Part shown: positions 41,921 through 49,530 of the stretch, in pieces
Layout: each line of letters opens with the position of its first letter
How positions within the stretch are numbered: position 1 is the stretch's first letter
Notes under the pieces: model-generated
What the model saw: the letters and a program-made list of their open reading frames with translations, nothing else
The model's database searches: none
Told to the model about the DNA's origin: nothing
From: Ruminococcus sp.
Lineage (GTDB): Bacteria; Bacillota; Clostridia; Oscillospirales; Ruminococcaceae
Length of the DNA stretch: 64,000 nt
Assembly (NCBI GenBank): GCA_017437285.1
Contig: JAFSBM010000066.1
Span: 1-64,000 of the forward strand
Direction: 5' to 3'
Made by a program: the position numbers and the translations under genes

Positions 41921-42547
41921 TTATCTTTCAAATACAGCTGTGCCTATTTCGTAGGGGTGGTCGATGAAAAGTACATCCTTACATTTCGTCTTGTAAAGAA
42001 GCACTTTCAGGACGATGAATAAATCTCCGCCGCCTCCTGCGATATTGAGGCATGAAATCACCAGAAGCAGGGAAGAGCCGCTGATTACTGCTGCTATTCC
42101 GAAGCCGAAGCCTAACACTATAGTGGGCAGCAACGCACATATAATCATCGGCTTTTTCTTTAGGGGCTGTAAGCAATTGCAGTAGGGGCAGCAATATTTT
42201 ACGTTGAAGCCGAAAGAAACGGATTTCCAGCCGTCACTTGCAAAATGTGAAAAGGCTATGCCGTGGAGCAACTCGTGGACTACTATCAATAGAAGAAATG
42301 CAATAACGGCTATAAATGATGTACCTCTTTCTATGTTGAATTCGTTGCCCAACAGTCGGAAAGCTGCCAGAAACGGAATCATAAAGGGTATTGCAATAAG
42401 AAGTGTGAGGACATTTAGTTCCACAAAATTGAGTTTTAGTATCTTTTGCGTGTATCCCTCAGCTGCAAGTCCCTCAGCCATTTTTTCAAATGTTTCTTTT
42501 CTTCTTAATTCTGCTTTAGTTAATTTTTGTTTTTTTTCGCTGCTCAT
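41921..42547 (-). CDS. DUF3267-family membrane protein, putative zinc metallopeptidase
   Basis: A 208-residue protein with about four membrane spans. HELLHGIAFSHF provides an HExxH zinc motif within a membrane helix (about residues 90-101). A Cys-rich loop CCPYCNC follows, with a PTIVLGFGFG helix after it, the arrangement of DUF3267. The charged cytosolic N-terminus (KKQKLTKAELRRKE) is typical of intramembrane protease relatives. The RBS AAGGAG is 14 bases from the ATG, a little far. Substrate unknown. Confidence 0.8.
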   Translation of the reverse strand: MSSEKKQKLTKAELRRKETFEKMAEGLAAEGYTQKILKLNFVELNVLTLLIAIPFMIPFLAAFRLLGNEFNIERGTSFIAVIAFLLLIVVHELLHGIAFSHFASDGWKSVSFGFNVKYCCPYCNCLQPLKKKPMIICALLPTIVLGFGFGIAAVISGSSLLLVISCLNIAGGGGDLFIVLKVLLYKTKCKDVLFIDHPYEIGTAVFER

Positions 42548-42627
42548 ATCAGATTATCATACTCCTTAGAATGTGGTGTTATATTGTATAACGGATATAG
42601 TGTGTTGTATTCGTAATTCCGAAATGA

Positions 42628-42733
42628 AATTTCGGGCGGATAATATCCGCCCCTACAGTAAACGGTTATTATGTTGATTTGCGGACTGCCAAAGGCTAAC
42701 AGCTAAGGGCTTATTTTTTCTTAATCTTCATTG
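42628..42733 (-). repeat. Direct repeat of the nadC 3' end, outer copy
   Basis: On the minus strand this reads the codons MKIKKK and stop, two heptamer-type units, a CTTTGGCAGTCCG word, TAATAACCGTTTACTGTAGG and a GGCGGATATTATCCGCC palindrome. It matches 44359-44478 except for a 14-bp (two-heptamer) length difference and about three substitutions. Here the first six codons form the C-terminus of the ATPase. Confidence 0.93.
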
Positions 42734-43673
42734 CGTTCAATATTTTATCAATATTGCTTTCGTTTAAATATCCCGAAGGAAGCTGACTTTTATTTTTGGG
42801 ATATTCGAGATTGGCTTTCCCTTTGGTAGAATTTACCAACAGAATAGTGAAAAACTGCTCCCAGCTGAAATATTCCTGACAGTCGATATAATCCACAGGA
42901 TTTTCAAGGATTTCTTGTATATCTGTACTGCCGCTGAAAATATCAGAGCGAAGAATAAGCCATTCAAAGCTTTCAGGCAGAAAGAAATCCGTTTTATTCT
43001 GTAATTTTTCCTTGAAGTACACAAGTTCTCTTATTTCTGAACCGAGTGCAGCTGAATCAGCTATTATAAGGACTTTTTTATTCTTGTTTTTATTGAGCAA
43101 ATCTATAATTCCGCTTTTTCCATTGGAGCTGATACACTCCATATCAGTTCCCTCACTTGCCTTTGTGTAAAACTGAAAACCAGTTTTGCTGTCCTCAATA
43201 ATTGCCAGTTCATAAGGAAAATCTGATATATCCTTTACGGGGATATTCTTGTAAATACTTTCAAAGGTTGATTTTTTACCGTTTTTTCGGATTTGTTTAA
43301 TTGAGTCAATGCTGTATGGAATCTGCGGCAAAAGCTCTCTTGTCACGAGTACATAATAGTTATCGGAATTTTTAATTCTTCGGGCAAAATCATAAGAAGT
43401 GAGAAACGGTGTACTTTCCTCAACAAAAATAATACTTTCGTGAGTATTTTCAAGTTCATTTTCCCAGTTTCTGCCCTCTAATACAAGACAAGGCTTGTCG
43501 CATTTCAGCGTAACACCGCTTGATTTACCAAATTCAGAAAAATCCCTTACCATATTGATAAGCTTGGTTTTTCCCGTTCCGCTGTCACCTGTTAAAACTG
43601 TTACATTTCTTTCAAGGGTGAAATTAAATGAAATAAAACGGTTTTTTACTGATATTTTAAATTTACCCTTCAT
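42711..43673 (-). CDS. P-loop ATPase paired with DUF4869 protein, unknown system
   Basis: A 320-residue cytosolic protein. Walker A GDSGTGKT (residues 29-36) follows an ABC-like N-terminal beta strand pair (FNFTLERNVTVLTG). A Walker-B-like strand ESIIFVEEST lies near residue 84, followed by DNYYVLVTREL, as in small AAA/ABC-type NTPases. The second half is unassigned and contains KKVLIIADSAALGSEI. Its start overlaps the end of the DUF4869 gene by 11 bases, so the two proteins are made together. The last six codons (MKIKKK) belong to a repeat shared with nadC. No effector or nuclease domain was recognised. Confidence 0.8.
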   Translation of the reverse strand: MKGKFKISVKNRFISFNFTLERNVTVLTGDSGTGKTKLINMVRDFSEFGKSSGVTLKCDKPCLVLEGRNWENELENTHESIIFVEESTPFLTSYDFARRIKNSDNYYVLVTRELLPQIPYSIDSIKQIRKNGKKSTFESIYKNIPVKDISDFPYELAIIEDSKTGFQFYTKASEGTDMECISSNGKSGIIDLLNKNKNKKVLIIADSAALGSEIRELVYFKEKLQNKTDFFLPESFEWLILRSDIFSGSTDIQEILENPVDYIDCQEYFSWEQFFTILLVNSTKGKANLEYPKNKSQLPSGYLNESNIDKILNAMKIKKK

Positions 43674-44124
43674 TGGTTTTACCTCTTAAATACTGATGTG
43701 CAAGGGAGAGGTATTCAAAGGGGTCAGATATAACTTTTCTTCGCCTGTCGTTGATTACCTTAAATGAAAAATCATTGCCAAAATCCATGAGGTGATGCAG
43801 ACATACGGTTATATCCCTGTTTTCAGCCATTTCAAGAATATATTTAGCACAGTTATCACCGCAGTTGGAGATGTTGAATATCATTTTCGGCTTGTTGTAG
43901 ATAAGCAAAAGAGTTTTTACACCTGCCGATAAATTATCCGAATCGAATAAACCAAAAATGTCATTTTTTATAACATCGGGAGCTATTACTGTTGAGTCGT
44001 CAATGTCTGCTATTATTTTCTGAGCAAATGGTTCCATAACCCAGTTTTTATCATATTGGTGTGAATAGTATTTTTCAGTATTGTAGATTTCATCGGGGTG
44101 ACTGCCGAAAAATATTTTTAACAA
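43663..44124 (-). CDS. DUF4869-family protein
   Basis: A 153-residue cytosolic protein read as DUF4869 from the N-terminal MLKIFFGSHPDEIYNTEKYY-like block, GVKTLLLIYNKPKMIFNIS, GDNCAKYILEMAENRDITVCLHH and a C-terminal SDPFEYLSLAHQYL. The start is TTG 44124: AAAGGAG stands eight bases before it, while upstream in-frame starts have none. It is probably the first gene of a two-gene unit with the ATPase. A MITE lies 55 bases upstream. Function unknown. Confidence 0.75.
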   Translation of the reverse strand: MLKIFFGSHPDEIYNTEKYYSHQYDKNWVMEPFAQKIIADIDDSTVIAPDVIKNDIFGLFDSDNLSAGVKTLLLIYNKPKMIFNISNCGDNCAKYILEMAENRDITVCLHHLMDFGNDFSFKVINDRRRKVISDPFEYLSLAHQYLRGKTNEG

Positions 44125-44178
44125 GATATCATCTCCTTTTAAAATAGTATGTGCGGATAACAAAAAAGATATGCTTAG

Positions 44179-44338
44179 AGGGCATCTCTAAAAACCCCTT
44201 TTGAGAAAAAACAGCTATGCACGTCATCTGCTTCGTCAACCTCCCTTGGAGTGCGACAGCACGCCTGTGGAAGGTTTCCTTGCAGCTGTCATACCTATCT
44301 GTTTTTTCTTTAATCAAACGAGTTTTTAGAGATGCCCT
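44179..44338. mobile_element. 160-bp MITE with perfect 17-bp terminal inverted repeats
   Basis: AGGGCATCTCTAAAAAC (44179-44195) and GTTTTTAGAGATGCCCT (44322-44338) are exact inverse copies. Inner segments also pair (GAAAAAACAG with CTGTTTTTTC, AACCTCC with GGAAGGTT), so the whole element can fold as one long hairpin. TAGA lies at both edges, overlapping the ends, and could be the target duplication. There is no coding capacity. It occupies the promoter region of the DUF4869-ATPase pair. Confidence 0.85.
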
Positions 44339-44358
44339 AGAGATTGTCGAAAAACCTG

Positions 44359-44478
44359 AATTTCGGGCGGATAATATCCGTCCCTACAGTAAACGGTTAT
44401 TATGTTGATTTGCGGACTGCCAAAGGCTAATGGCTAAAGGCTAACAGCTAAAGGCTTATTTCTTCTTAATCTTCATTG
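44359..44478 (-). repeat. Direct repeat of the nadC 3' end, original copy
   Basis: Last six codons and stop of nadC plus about 95 bp of downstream sequence (heptamers, CTTTGGCAGTCCG word, GGACGGATATTATCCGCC palindrome), repeated at 42628-42733. Confidence 0.93.
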
Positions 44479-45298
44479 AAATATCAAAGCATTTAACGGA
44501 ATGTGTCAACGCACCGAGGGAAATGATATTAACTCCTGTTTCAGCTACGGAACGGATATTTTCAGCAGTTACATTTCCCGACGCTTCAAGAAGCGCTCTG
44601 CCGTTTGTAATTTCAACAGCCTCTTTCATTTCCTCGCAGGACATATTGTCAAGCATAATAATCTCAACCTTGTTGTCAAGAGCCTCTCTCAATTCGTCAA
44701 GAGTACGCACTTCAACCTCAATTTTTACGGTGTGACCGATTTTTTCACGGAGAGCCGATACAGCCGCAGTAATTCCGCCGTATGCGTCAATGTGGTTATC
44801 TTTCAGCATTGCCGCATCTGAAAGGTTATAGCGGTGATTTTTTCCGCCGCCTACTGTTACGGCATATTTCTGCAATGCACGAAGTCCCGGGAGAGTCTTT
44901 CTTGTATCGGTAACAGCAGCTTTTGTGCCAGCCACGAGTTCAACGCATTTATTTGTAGCTGTAGCAATTCCCGACATATGCTGTAAAATGTTGAGAGCAG
45001 TTCTCTCACCTTTGAGCATTGTGAGAGTGCTTCCCTCCAATTCGGCAATAATATCGCCCTTTTTCACCTTTGTGCCGTCAGCCATAAGGATTTTAAATGT
45101 TACATTTTCTCCTGAAAGCTCGAAAACACGCTTTGCAATTTCAATTCCGCAGACAACACCGCTGTCCTTTGCCACGTAATATGCGGAACTTTCGTGTTCA
45201 GGGGGAATAAGATTATCAGCCGCAGCGTCAATGTAATTTATATCCTCCATAAGGGCATTTGTAATTATATTATCAATATAGCATTGTAAAAGCTTCAT
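44456..45298 (-). CDS. nadC: Quinolinate phosphoribosyltransferase (nicotinate-nucleotide pyrophosphorylase)
   Basis: A 280-residue cytosolic enzyme converting quinolinate and PRPP to nicotinate mononucleotide. Signatures: TALNILQHMSGIAT, VTDTRKTLPGLRALQKYAV (part), GGGKNHRYNLSDAAMLKDNH (exactly the substrate-binding block), and EVEVRTLDELREAL with IIMLDNMS. Full length. RBS GGAG precedes the ATG. It follows nadB by 12 bases, so both are one operon; nadA is not adjacent. Confidence 0.96.
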   Translation of the reverse strand: MKLLQCYIDNIITNALMEDINYIDAAADNLIPPEHESSAYYVAKDSGVVCGIEIAKRVFELSGENVTFKILMADGTKVKKGDIIAELEGSTLTMLKGERTALNILQHMSGIATATNKCVELVAGTKAAVTDTRKTLPGLRALQKYAVTVGGGKNHRYNLSDAAMLKDNHIDAYGGITAAVSALREKIGHTVKIEVEVRTLDELREALDNKVEIIMLDNMSCEEMKEAVEITNGRALLEASGNVTAENIRSVAETGVNIISLGALTHSVKCFDISMKIKKK

Positions 45299-45310
45299 AA
45301 AATTTCTCCT

Positions 45311-46768
45311 TTACTGTATAACCTCGTTCAGAATGATATACGCAACTGTAACAATTGACTTTGCAAGGACATAGTCAGCGTCAACCACGTATTTTCCGCT
45401 TAAAAGGTCATTGCGGATTTCAGTTACACGCTTTAATCCCTCGGCTGCCGCCTCTTTATCGGGAATTACAAAGTAGCTGTTCTGCATAATTTTTCTTGTT
45501 TCGGTGCGGATACCTGCGGGTATGCGGTCATTTCCCATATGTGCGTCAAACTGCACTTCCTCAAAGCTTTCGGATACTGTGTCAAGCTTTGCAGCAATAT
45601 TTTCAGCCGCCTTACGTGAGAATACAAGGGCTTCAAGGAGCGAATTGCTTGCAAGGCGGTTGCTGCCGTGAACGCCTGTGTGTGAACATTCTCCGCAGGC
45701 ATAGAGATTTGGCAGAGTTGTTTCGGAGTTGCTGTCAACGTCAATTCCGCCCATTAAATAATGCTGGCATGGGAAAATCGGCACAGGCTCTTTTGTAAGG
45801 TCGTATCCCTGTTCAAGGAGATTTTTGTAAATCATCGGGAAACGATTTGTGAGGAATTCGCTGTCCTTATAGCTTATATCAAGATAAAAATCGGTGGAAT
45901 TCTGCTTTCTTGATTCAAGGACGATAGAATGGGAAACTACATCACGGGGAGCAAGCTCCAGACGCTTGTCGTAGTTGTGCATAAAGCGTTCCTTGTGGCA
46001 GTTGAGGAGATATGCACCCTCACCACGTACAGCCTCGGAAATAAGGAAACACTCACGGGTTGTACGGTTATTGAAAGCGGTGGGGTGGAACTGCACATAG
46101 CTTAAATTCTTGATTTTTGCACCCATTTCATAGGCGAATGTAATACCGTCACCTGTAGCAATTGCGGAATTTGTAGTAAACTGATATACTCTGCCGATAC
46201 CGCCTGTGGCAAGTATCATAAAGTGACAGTTAACGGTGGAATATGTGTCGTTCTTATCCTTTAAAAGTGCGGAATAGCCTGTATATGTACGTCTTGTTTC
46301 ACACATAATTGTATTTTCAAGGATAGTCACATTAGGCAGCTTACGGACATTTTCAAGAAGTGTTGTAGTAATTTCTTTACCTGTGGAATCAGCCTTGTGG
46401 AATACACGGTGGTGACTGTGACCGCCCTCGAGAGTGCGGTGGAAAGTTCCGTCGGGATTTTTATCGAATTCAACGCCCATATTGATGATACGCTCGATAT
46501 CCTGTGCGGCTTCGCTTACGAGAGTCTGAACAGCGTCCACGTTATTCTTGAAGCTGCCTGCAATGAGGGTATCATTCTGGTGATACTGGATATTGTCGGT
46601 TTCGGAATTATAAACGCCTGCAATACCGCCCTGAGCAAGCATAGAATTGCAGAGGGACAAATCCTTTTTGCAGAGAATGAGGATATTAAGGCTCTGTGGG
46701 AGGTTTAATGCGGCATACAGACCTGCAACTCCGCAGCCGGCTATAATTACATCATAATTTACAGACAT
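45311..46768 (-). CDS. nadB: L-aspartate oxidase
   Basis: A 485-residue flavoenzyme oxidising aspartate to iminoaspartate for quinolinate synthesis. N-terminal FAD-binding IIAGCGVAGLYAALNL, the substrate block RTLEGGHSHHRVFHKADSTG, FVQFHPTAF-like (VQFHPTAF), and LMGGIDVDSNSETTLPNLYA with ACGECSHTGVHGSNRLASNS are all intact. Somewhat shorter than E. coli NadB, as usual in Clostridia. It heads the nadB-nadC operon, whose promoter carries two palindromic operators. Quinolinate synthase (nadA) must be elsewhere. Confidence 0.96.
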   Translation of the reverse strand: MSVNYDVIIAGCGVAGLYAALNLPQSLNILILCKKDLSLCNSMLAQGGIAGVYNSETDNIQYHQNDTLIAGSFKNNVDAVQTLVSEAAQDIERIINMGVEFDKNPDGTFHRTLEGGHSHHRVFHKADSTGKEITTTLLENVRKLPNVTILENTIMCETRRTYTGYSALLKDKNDTYSTVNCHFMILATGGIGRVYQFTTNSAIATGDGITFAYEMGAKIKNLSYVQFHPTAFNNRTTRECFLISEAVRGEGAYLLNCHKERFMHNYDKRLELAPRDVVSHSIVLESRKQNSTDFYLDISYKDSEFLTNRFPMIYKNLLEQGYDLTKEPVPIFPCQHYLMGGIDVDSNSETTLPNLYACGECSHTGVHGSNRLASNSLLEALVFSRKAAENIAAKLDTVSESFEEVQFDAHMGNDRIPAGIRTETRKIMQNSYFVIPDKEAAAEGLKRVTEIRNDLLSGKYVVDADYVLAKSIVTVAYIILNEVIQ

Positions 46769-46794
46769 ATTTTACACGCCCTTTTAAAAATAGT

Positions 46795-46842
46795 TGTTCC
46801 TAAAATAGGTACAGCAATTCAGTTGTTCCTAAAATAGGTACA
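46795..46842 (-). promoter_or_regulatory. Two tandem 19-bp palindromic operators of nadBC
   Basis: TGTTCCTAAAATAGGTACA occurs exactly at 46795-46813 and 46824-46842 (centres 29 bp apart). Each is a near-palindrome TGTWCCTA, three bases, TAGGWACA. Both lie immediately downstream of the -10 element, over the expected transcription start, the place for a repressor. A NAD- or niacin-responsive repressor is expected; which one cannot be told. Confidence 0.8.
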
Positions 46843-46847
46843 ACTTT

Positions 46848-46876
46848 ATTTTACCACATTCCGAAGCTTTTTGCAA
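46848..46876 (-). promoter_or_regulatory. Sigma-A-like promoter of nadBC
   Basis: On the minus strand TTGCAA, a 17-base spacer and TAAAAT, ending just upstream of the paired operators. Confidence 0.7.
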
Positions 46877-46899
46877 TAGTTATTGAAAATTATTGCCAA

Positions 46900-47050
46900 A
46901 AAGCTGTTAGCTATTAGCCTTTAGACATTAGCCTTTAGCCATTAGCCTTTAGCCATTAGCTATTAGCTATGTGTTCGGTTGATATATTGTGCAAAGGCGG
47001 ATATTATCTGTCAGCTAATAGCTAAAGGCTTACAGCTAACGGCTTGAAAA
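46900..47050. repeat. Heptamer arrays between nadB and ruvC
   Basis: AGCYNTT units run from about 46902 to 46968 and the inverted form from about 47015 to 47046, separated by a TTGATATATTGTGC word. The rest of the gap to ruvC (47051-47221) holds only a possible -10 (TATAAT near 47136) upstream of ruvC. Confidence 0.8.
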
Positions 47051-47221
47051 TCTAATCAGTCAATAGTACCATAAATTTATATTATTTTTATATAAAACAG
47101 GTATTGCAATGGTGGTGGTTTTGTGATATAATATATAATGTGAAATAGTATGAGATAGTATGGGTAATTGTTGCCTTTCGGTAATTTAATTAATCTTTAA
47201 ACCTGCGGTGGAGTGGAATTT

Positions 47222-47716
47222 ATGAAAAGTATACGAATACTCGGAATTGACCCCGGATATGCAATAGTAGGCTTTGGCATAGTTGATTATGACGGGCGGA
47301 AATTCACTCCCGTGGAGTACGGTGCAGTCCTCACAGAAGCACATACACCTTTTCCCCAGCGGCTTAAAGATATACATACAGACATAGAATTTATATTTGA
47401 CAAATACCAGCCCCATTGTATGGCAATTGAAAAGCTTTTTTTCACCACAAACCAGAAAACAGGCATTGATGTTGCACAGTCAAGAGGAGTTACAGTACTG
47501 TCGGCGGCAAAGAGAAATATTCCCGTTTCGGAATATACCCCTTTGCAGGTAAAATCAGCCGTTGTAGGCTACGGAAAGGCTGAAAAACAGCAGGTTATGG
47601 AGATGACGAAAAATCTTCTCGGACTTGCGGATATACCACGCCCCGACGATGCCGCCGATGCCCTTGCAATTGCAATTTGTCACGGTCATACAATCAGGTG
47701 GACAGATTTGAGGTAG
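47222..47716 (+). CDS. ruvC: Holliday junction resolvase RuvC
   Basis: A 164-residue endonuclease that cuts Holliday junctions made by RuvAB. Acidic catalytic residues are visible in ILGIDPGYA, MAIEKLFF and PDDAADALAIAICH. The start at 47222 is chosen for GGTGGAG upstream. Four bases separate it from ruvA. Confidence 0.96.
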   Translation: MKSIRILGIDPGYAIVGFGIVDYDGRKFTPVEYGAVLTEAHTPFPQRLKDIHTDIEFIFDKYQPHCMAIEKLFFTTNQKTGIDVAQSRGVTVLSAAKRNIPVSEYTPLQVKSAVVGYGKAEKQQVMEMTKNLLGLADIPRPDDAADALAIAICHGHTIRWTDLR

Positions 47717-47719
47717 GTT

Positions 47720-48337
47720 ATGATTTATAGCGTAAGAGGCAAGCTTGTCCACAAGGAAACAGGCTTTGCGGTAATTGAATGCGGCGGTGTGGGCTATGGA
47801 TGCCGCACATCGTACAATACGGTGCTGAAATTAGGCGAAACAGGCAGCGAGGTTATGCTCTATACCCACCTTGCAGTACGTGAGGACGGAGTTGAACTTT
47901 TCGGCTTTGCAGATATGCAGGAGCTTAATTGTTTTCGTCTGCTTATTTCCGTTTCGGGAGTTGGTCCAAAGGCGGCTACGGCAATTCTCTCCGATATGAA
48001 TTCGGAGCAATTTGCATTTGTGGTTGCATCGGGGGACAGCAAAACTCTCACCCGAACAAAGGGAATCGGTACAAAAACGGCACAGCGAATAGTGTTGGAG
48101 CTTAAAGATAAAATTTCCTCCGACGCATTTGGCGGAAAATCCGCAGATACATCATCGGGAGCAGTTCCCACAGGTATGGCAGGTACACCCTCAGCGGCAG
48201 GAGAAGCACTTGAAGCTCTTATGGTACTTGGCTATTCACAGGGAGAAGCGGCGGCGGTACTCCGCAAGATTGACCCTGCTCTCAGCACACAGGATTTAAT
48301 AAAGGAAGCTTTAAAAATAATGGCTTCCCGTGATTAA
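47720..48337 (+). CDS. ruvA: Holliday junction DNA helicase subunit RuvA
   Basis: A 205-residue protein with an OB fold (MIYSVRGKLVHKETGFAVIE, part), two helix-hairpin-helix motifs (LISVSGVGPKAATAILSDM and TKGIGTKTAQRIVLELKDK) and the C-terminal RuvB-binding domain (EALMVLGYSQGEAAAVLRKI). AGGTAGG precedes the ATG. ruvB is 1.2 kb downstream, separated by the SseB-like gene and repeats. Confidence 0.96.
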   Translation: MIYSVRGKLVHKETGFAVIECGGVGYGCRTSYNTVLKLGETGSEVMLYTHLAVREDGVELFGFADMQELNCFRLLISVSGVGPKAATAILSDMNSEQFAFVVASGDSKTLTRTKGIGTKTAQRIVLELKDKISSDAFGGKSADTSSGAVPTGMAGTPSAAGEALEALMVLGYSQGEAAAVLRKIDPALSTQDLIKEALKIMASRD

Positions 48338-48341
48338 AAAA

Positions 48342-48402
48342 GGGGTTCTCTAAAAACGGAACACGGGCAGTCAAGCGGTGACGGTGGTTTTTAGAGATTC
48401 CC
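48342..48402. mobile_element. 61-bp MITE-like hairpin
   Basis: GGGGTTCTCTAAAAAC (48342-48357) and GTTTTTAGAGATTCCC (48387-48402) are near-perfect inverted ends related to those of the 160-bp element at 44179. The centre contains a CGGGCAGTCAAGCGGTGACGG stretch. It follows ruvA directly and may act as a terminator or be a deleted MITE. Confidence 0.6.
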
Positions 48403-48472
48403 GATATATATTAAACCGTGGAGTTACGGTATTTCATTTTTGTTTTATTTCATTTGAAAGGATGATATTCTC

Positions 48473-49207
48473 ATGATGAACCTCGACGAACTGTTGAAAG
48501 CGGCTATAACAGATCCGTCAAAACGCTCTTTATTCCTCCAGACCTTAATAAAAAGCGATGTTTATGTAATGTGCAAAAATCCTGTGAAGCAGGAAAGAAA
48601 CAGTGCAGAGGGCGGAGTTCAGCTTGAACTTGTCACCATAAAAAACCCCAGTGGTGATGTGTTTATCCCGTTTTTCTCCAGCCACAGAGCGTTGCAGCAG
48701 TTTGCAAAAAGATATGTTGACTATTACAAAATCAACTGTCTGCGACTTTTTGACCTCATTCAGTCGGCAGCAGCTGTACTCAATCCCAATTCCTACGGCA
48801 AGGAGTTTTCCTCACAGGAGATGAAAAGTATCCTTATGATTGCAAGAAATCTCCGTATCAAGGCGATTTCCTACAACGAGGAGGAAATCATCAACTATAA
48901 TCGCTGTGAAAGAACTATGGGATACATCACAAAGGCGGCATCAAAATTCTTTGCAAAGCAGGAAAATGTAGATGCGGCATATATTGTGGAAATGGTCAAG
49001 GGCTGTGAAAAGCCCCAGCTGCTTATGGTTGTGGATATGATTGGCAGTACGAGAAAGCTTTTTGTCCCTCTCTCAAAGTATCTTTCACGCTATACAAAGG
49101 CAGGAGATAATCTGTGCTTTATCTCAAAAGAGGAAGATATGGGCAAAAAGGCGGCAAAGGTCACAGATGCCTTTTATGTACGTAAAAAGCGTTATTTTGA
49201 GCGTTGA
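48473..49207 (+). CDS. SseB-family protein
   Basis: A 244-residue cytosolic protein with the SseB N-terminal domain (about 8-120; VFIPFFSSHRALQQFAKRY is the typical TSxxAL-like segment, and LNPNSYGKEFSSQEM is the usual end). A C-terminal SseB-like domain follows (about 135-240, VDAAYIVEMVKG, PQLLMVVDMIGSTRKLF). The role is poorly known. Start 48473 is preceded by AAAGGATG; the next codon is also ATG. It splits ruvA from ruvB. Confidence 0.82.
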   Translation: MMNLDELLKAAITDPSKRSLFLQTLIKSDVYVMCKNPVKQERNSAEGGVQLELVTIKNPSGDVFIPFFSSHRALQQFAKRYVDYYKINCLRLFDLIQSAAAVLNPNSYGKEFSSQEMKSILMIARNLRIKAISYNEEEIINYNRCERTMGYITKAASKFFAKQENVDAAYIVEMVKGCEKPQLLMVVDMIGSTRKLFVPLSKYLSRYTKAGDNLCFISKEEDMGKKAAKVTDAFYVRKKRYFER

Positions 49208-49530
49208 TAGTTAATAAAGCTATTAGCTATTAGCCGTTAGCCATTAGCGAATTTCGTTCCGAAATTGCGGGCGGATAATATCCGCCCCTACACAGAATAA
49301 CGGCTATTTTGCGTGAATTGTGGACTGCCAAAGGCAGCCCTTGCACAATATATCAGCGTACAAAAGCTAAAGGCTTATAAAGCTATTAGCTATTAGCCGT
49401 TAGCCATTAGCGAATTGAGCGTTGATAGTTAATAAAGCCATTCTCAATAGCTAAAAGCTAAAGGCTAAAGGCTAAAGGCTTATAAAGCGGATAATATCCG
49501 CCCAAAGGCATTAACAAAAAGGAGATAAAA
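49208..49530. repeat. Heptamer arrays and palindromes between sseB-like and ruvB
   Basis: AGCYNTT units (about 49222-49245 and 49381-49410), a GGGCGGATAATATCCGCCCCTAC palindrome (about 49268-49290), a GGACTGCCAAAGGCAGCCC palindrome (about 49321-49339), and inverted heptamers (about 49447-49480). ACGGCTA and GATAGTTAATAAAGC words are repeated around both arrays, a sign of local duplication. No gene. Confidence 0.8.

Noticed and set aside
44129..44317. Small minus-strand gene upstream of the DUF4869 gene
   Set aside because: The frame lies within the MITE hairpin and has no RBS.
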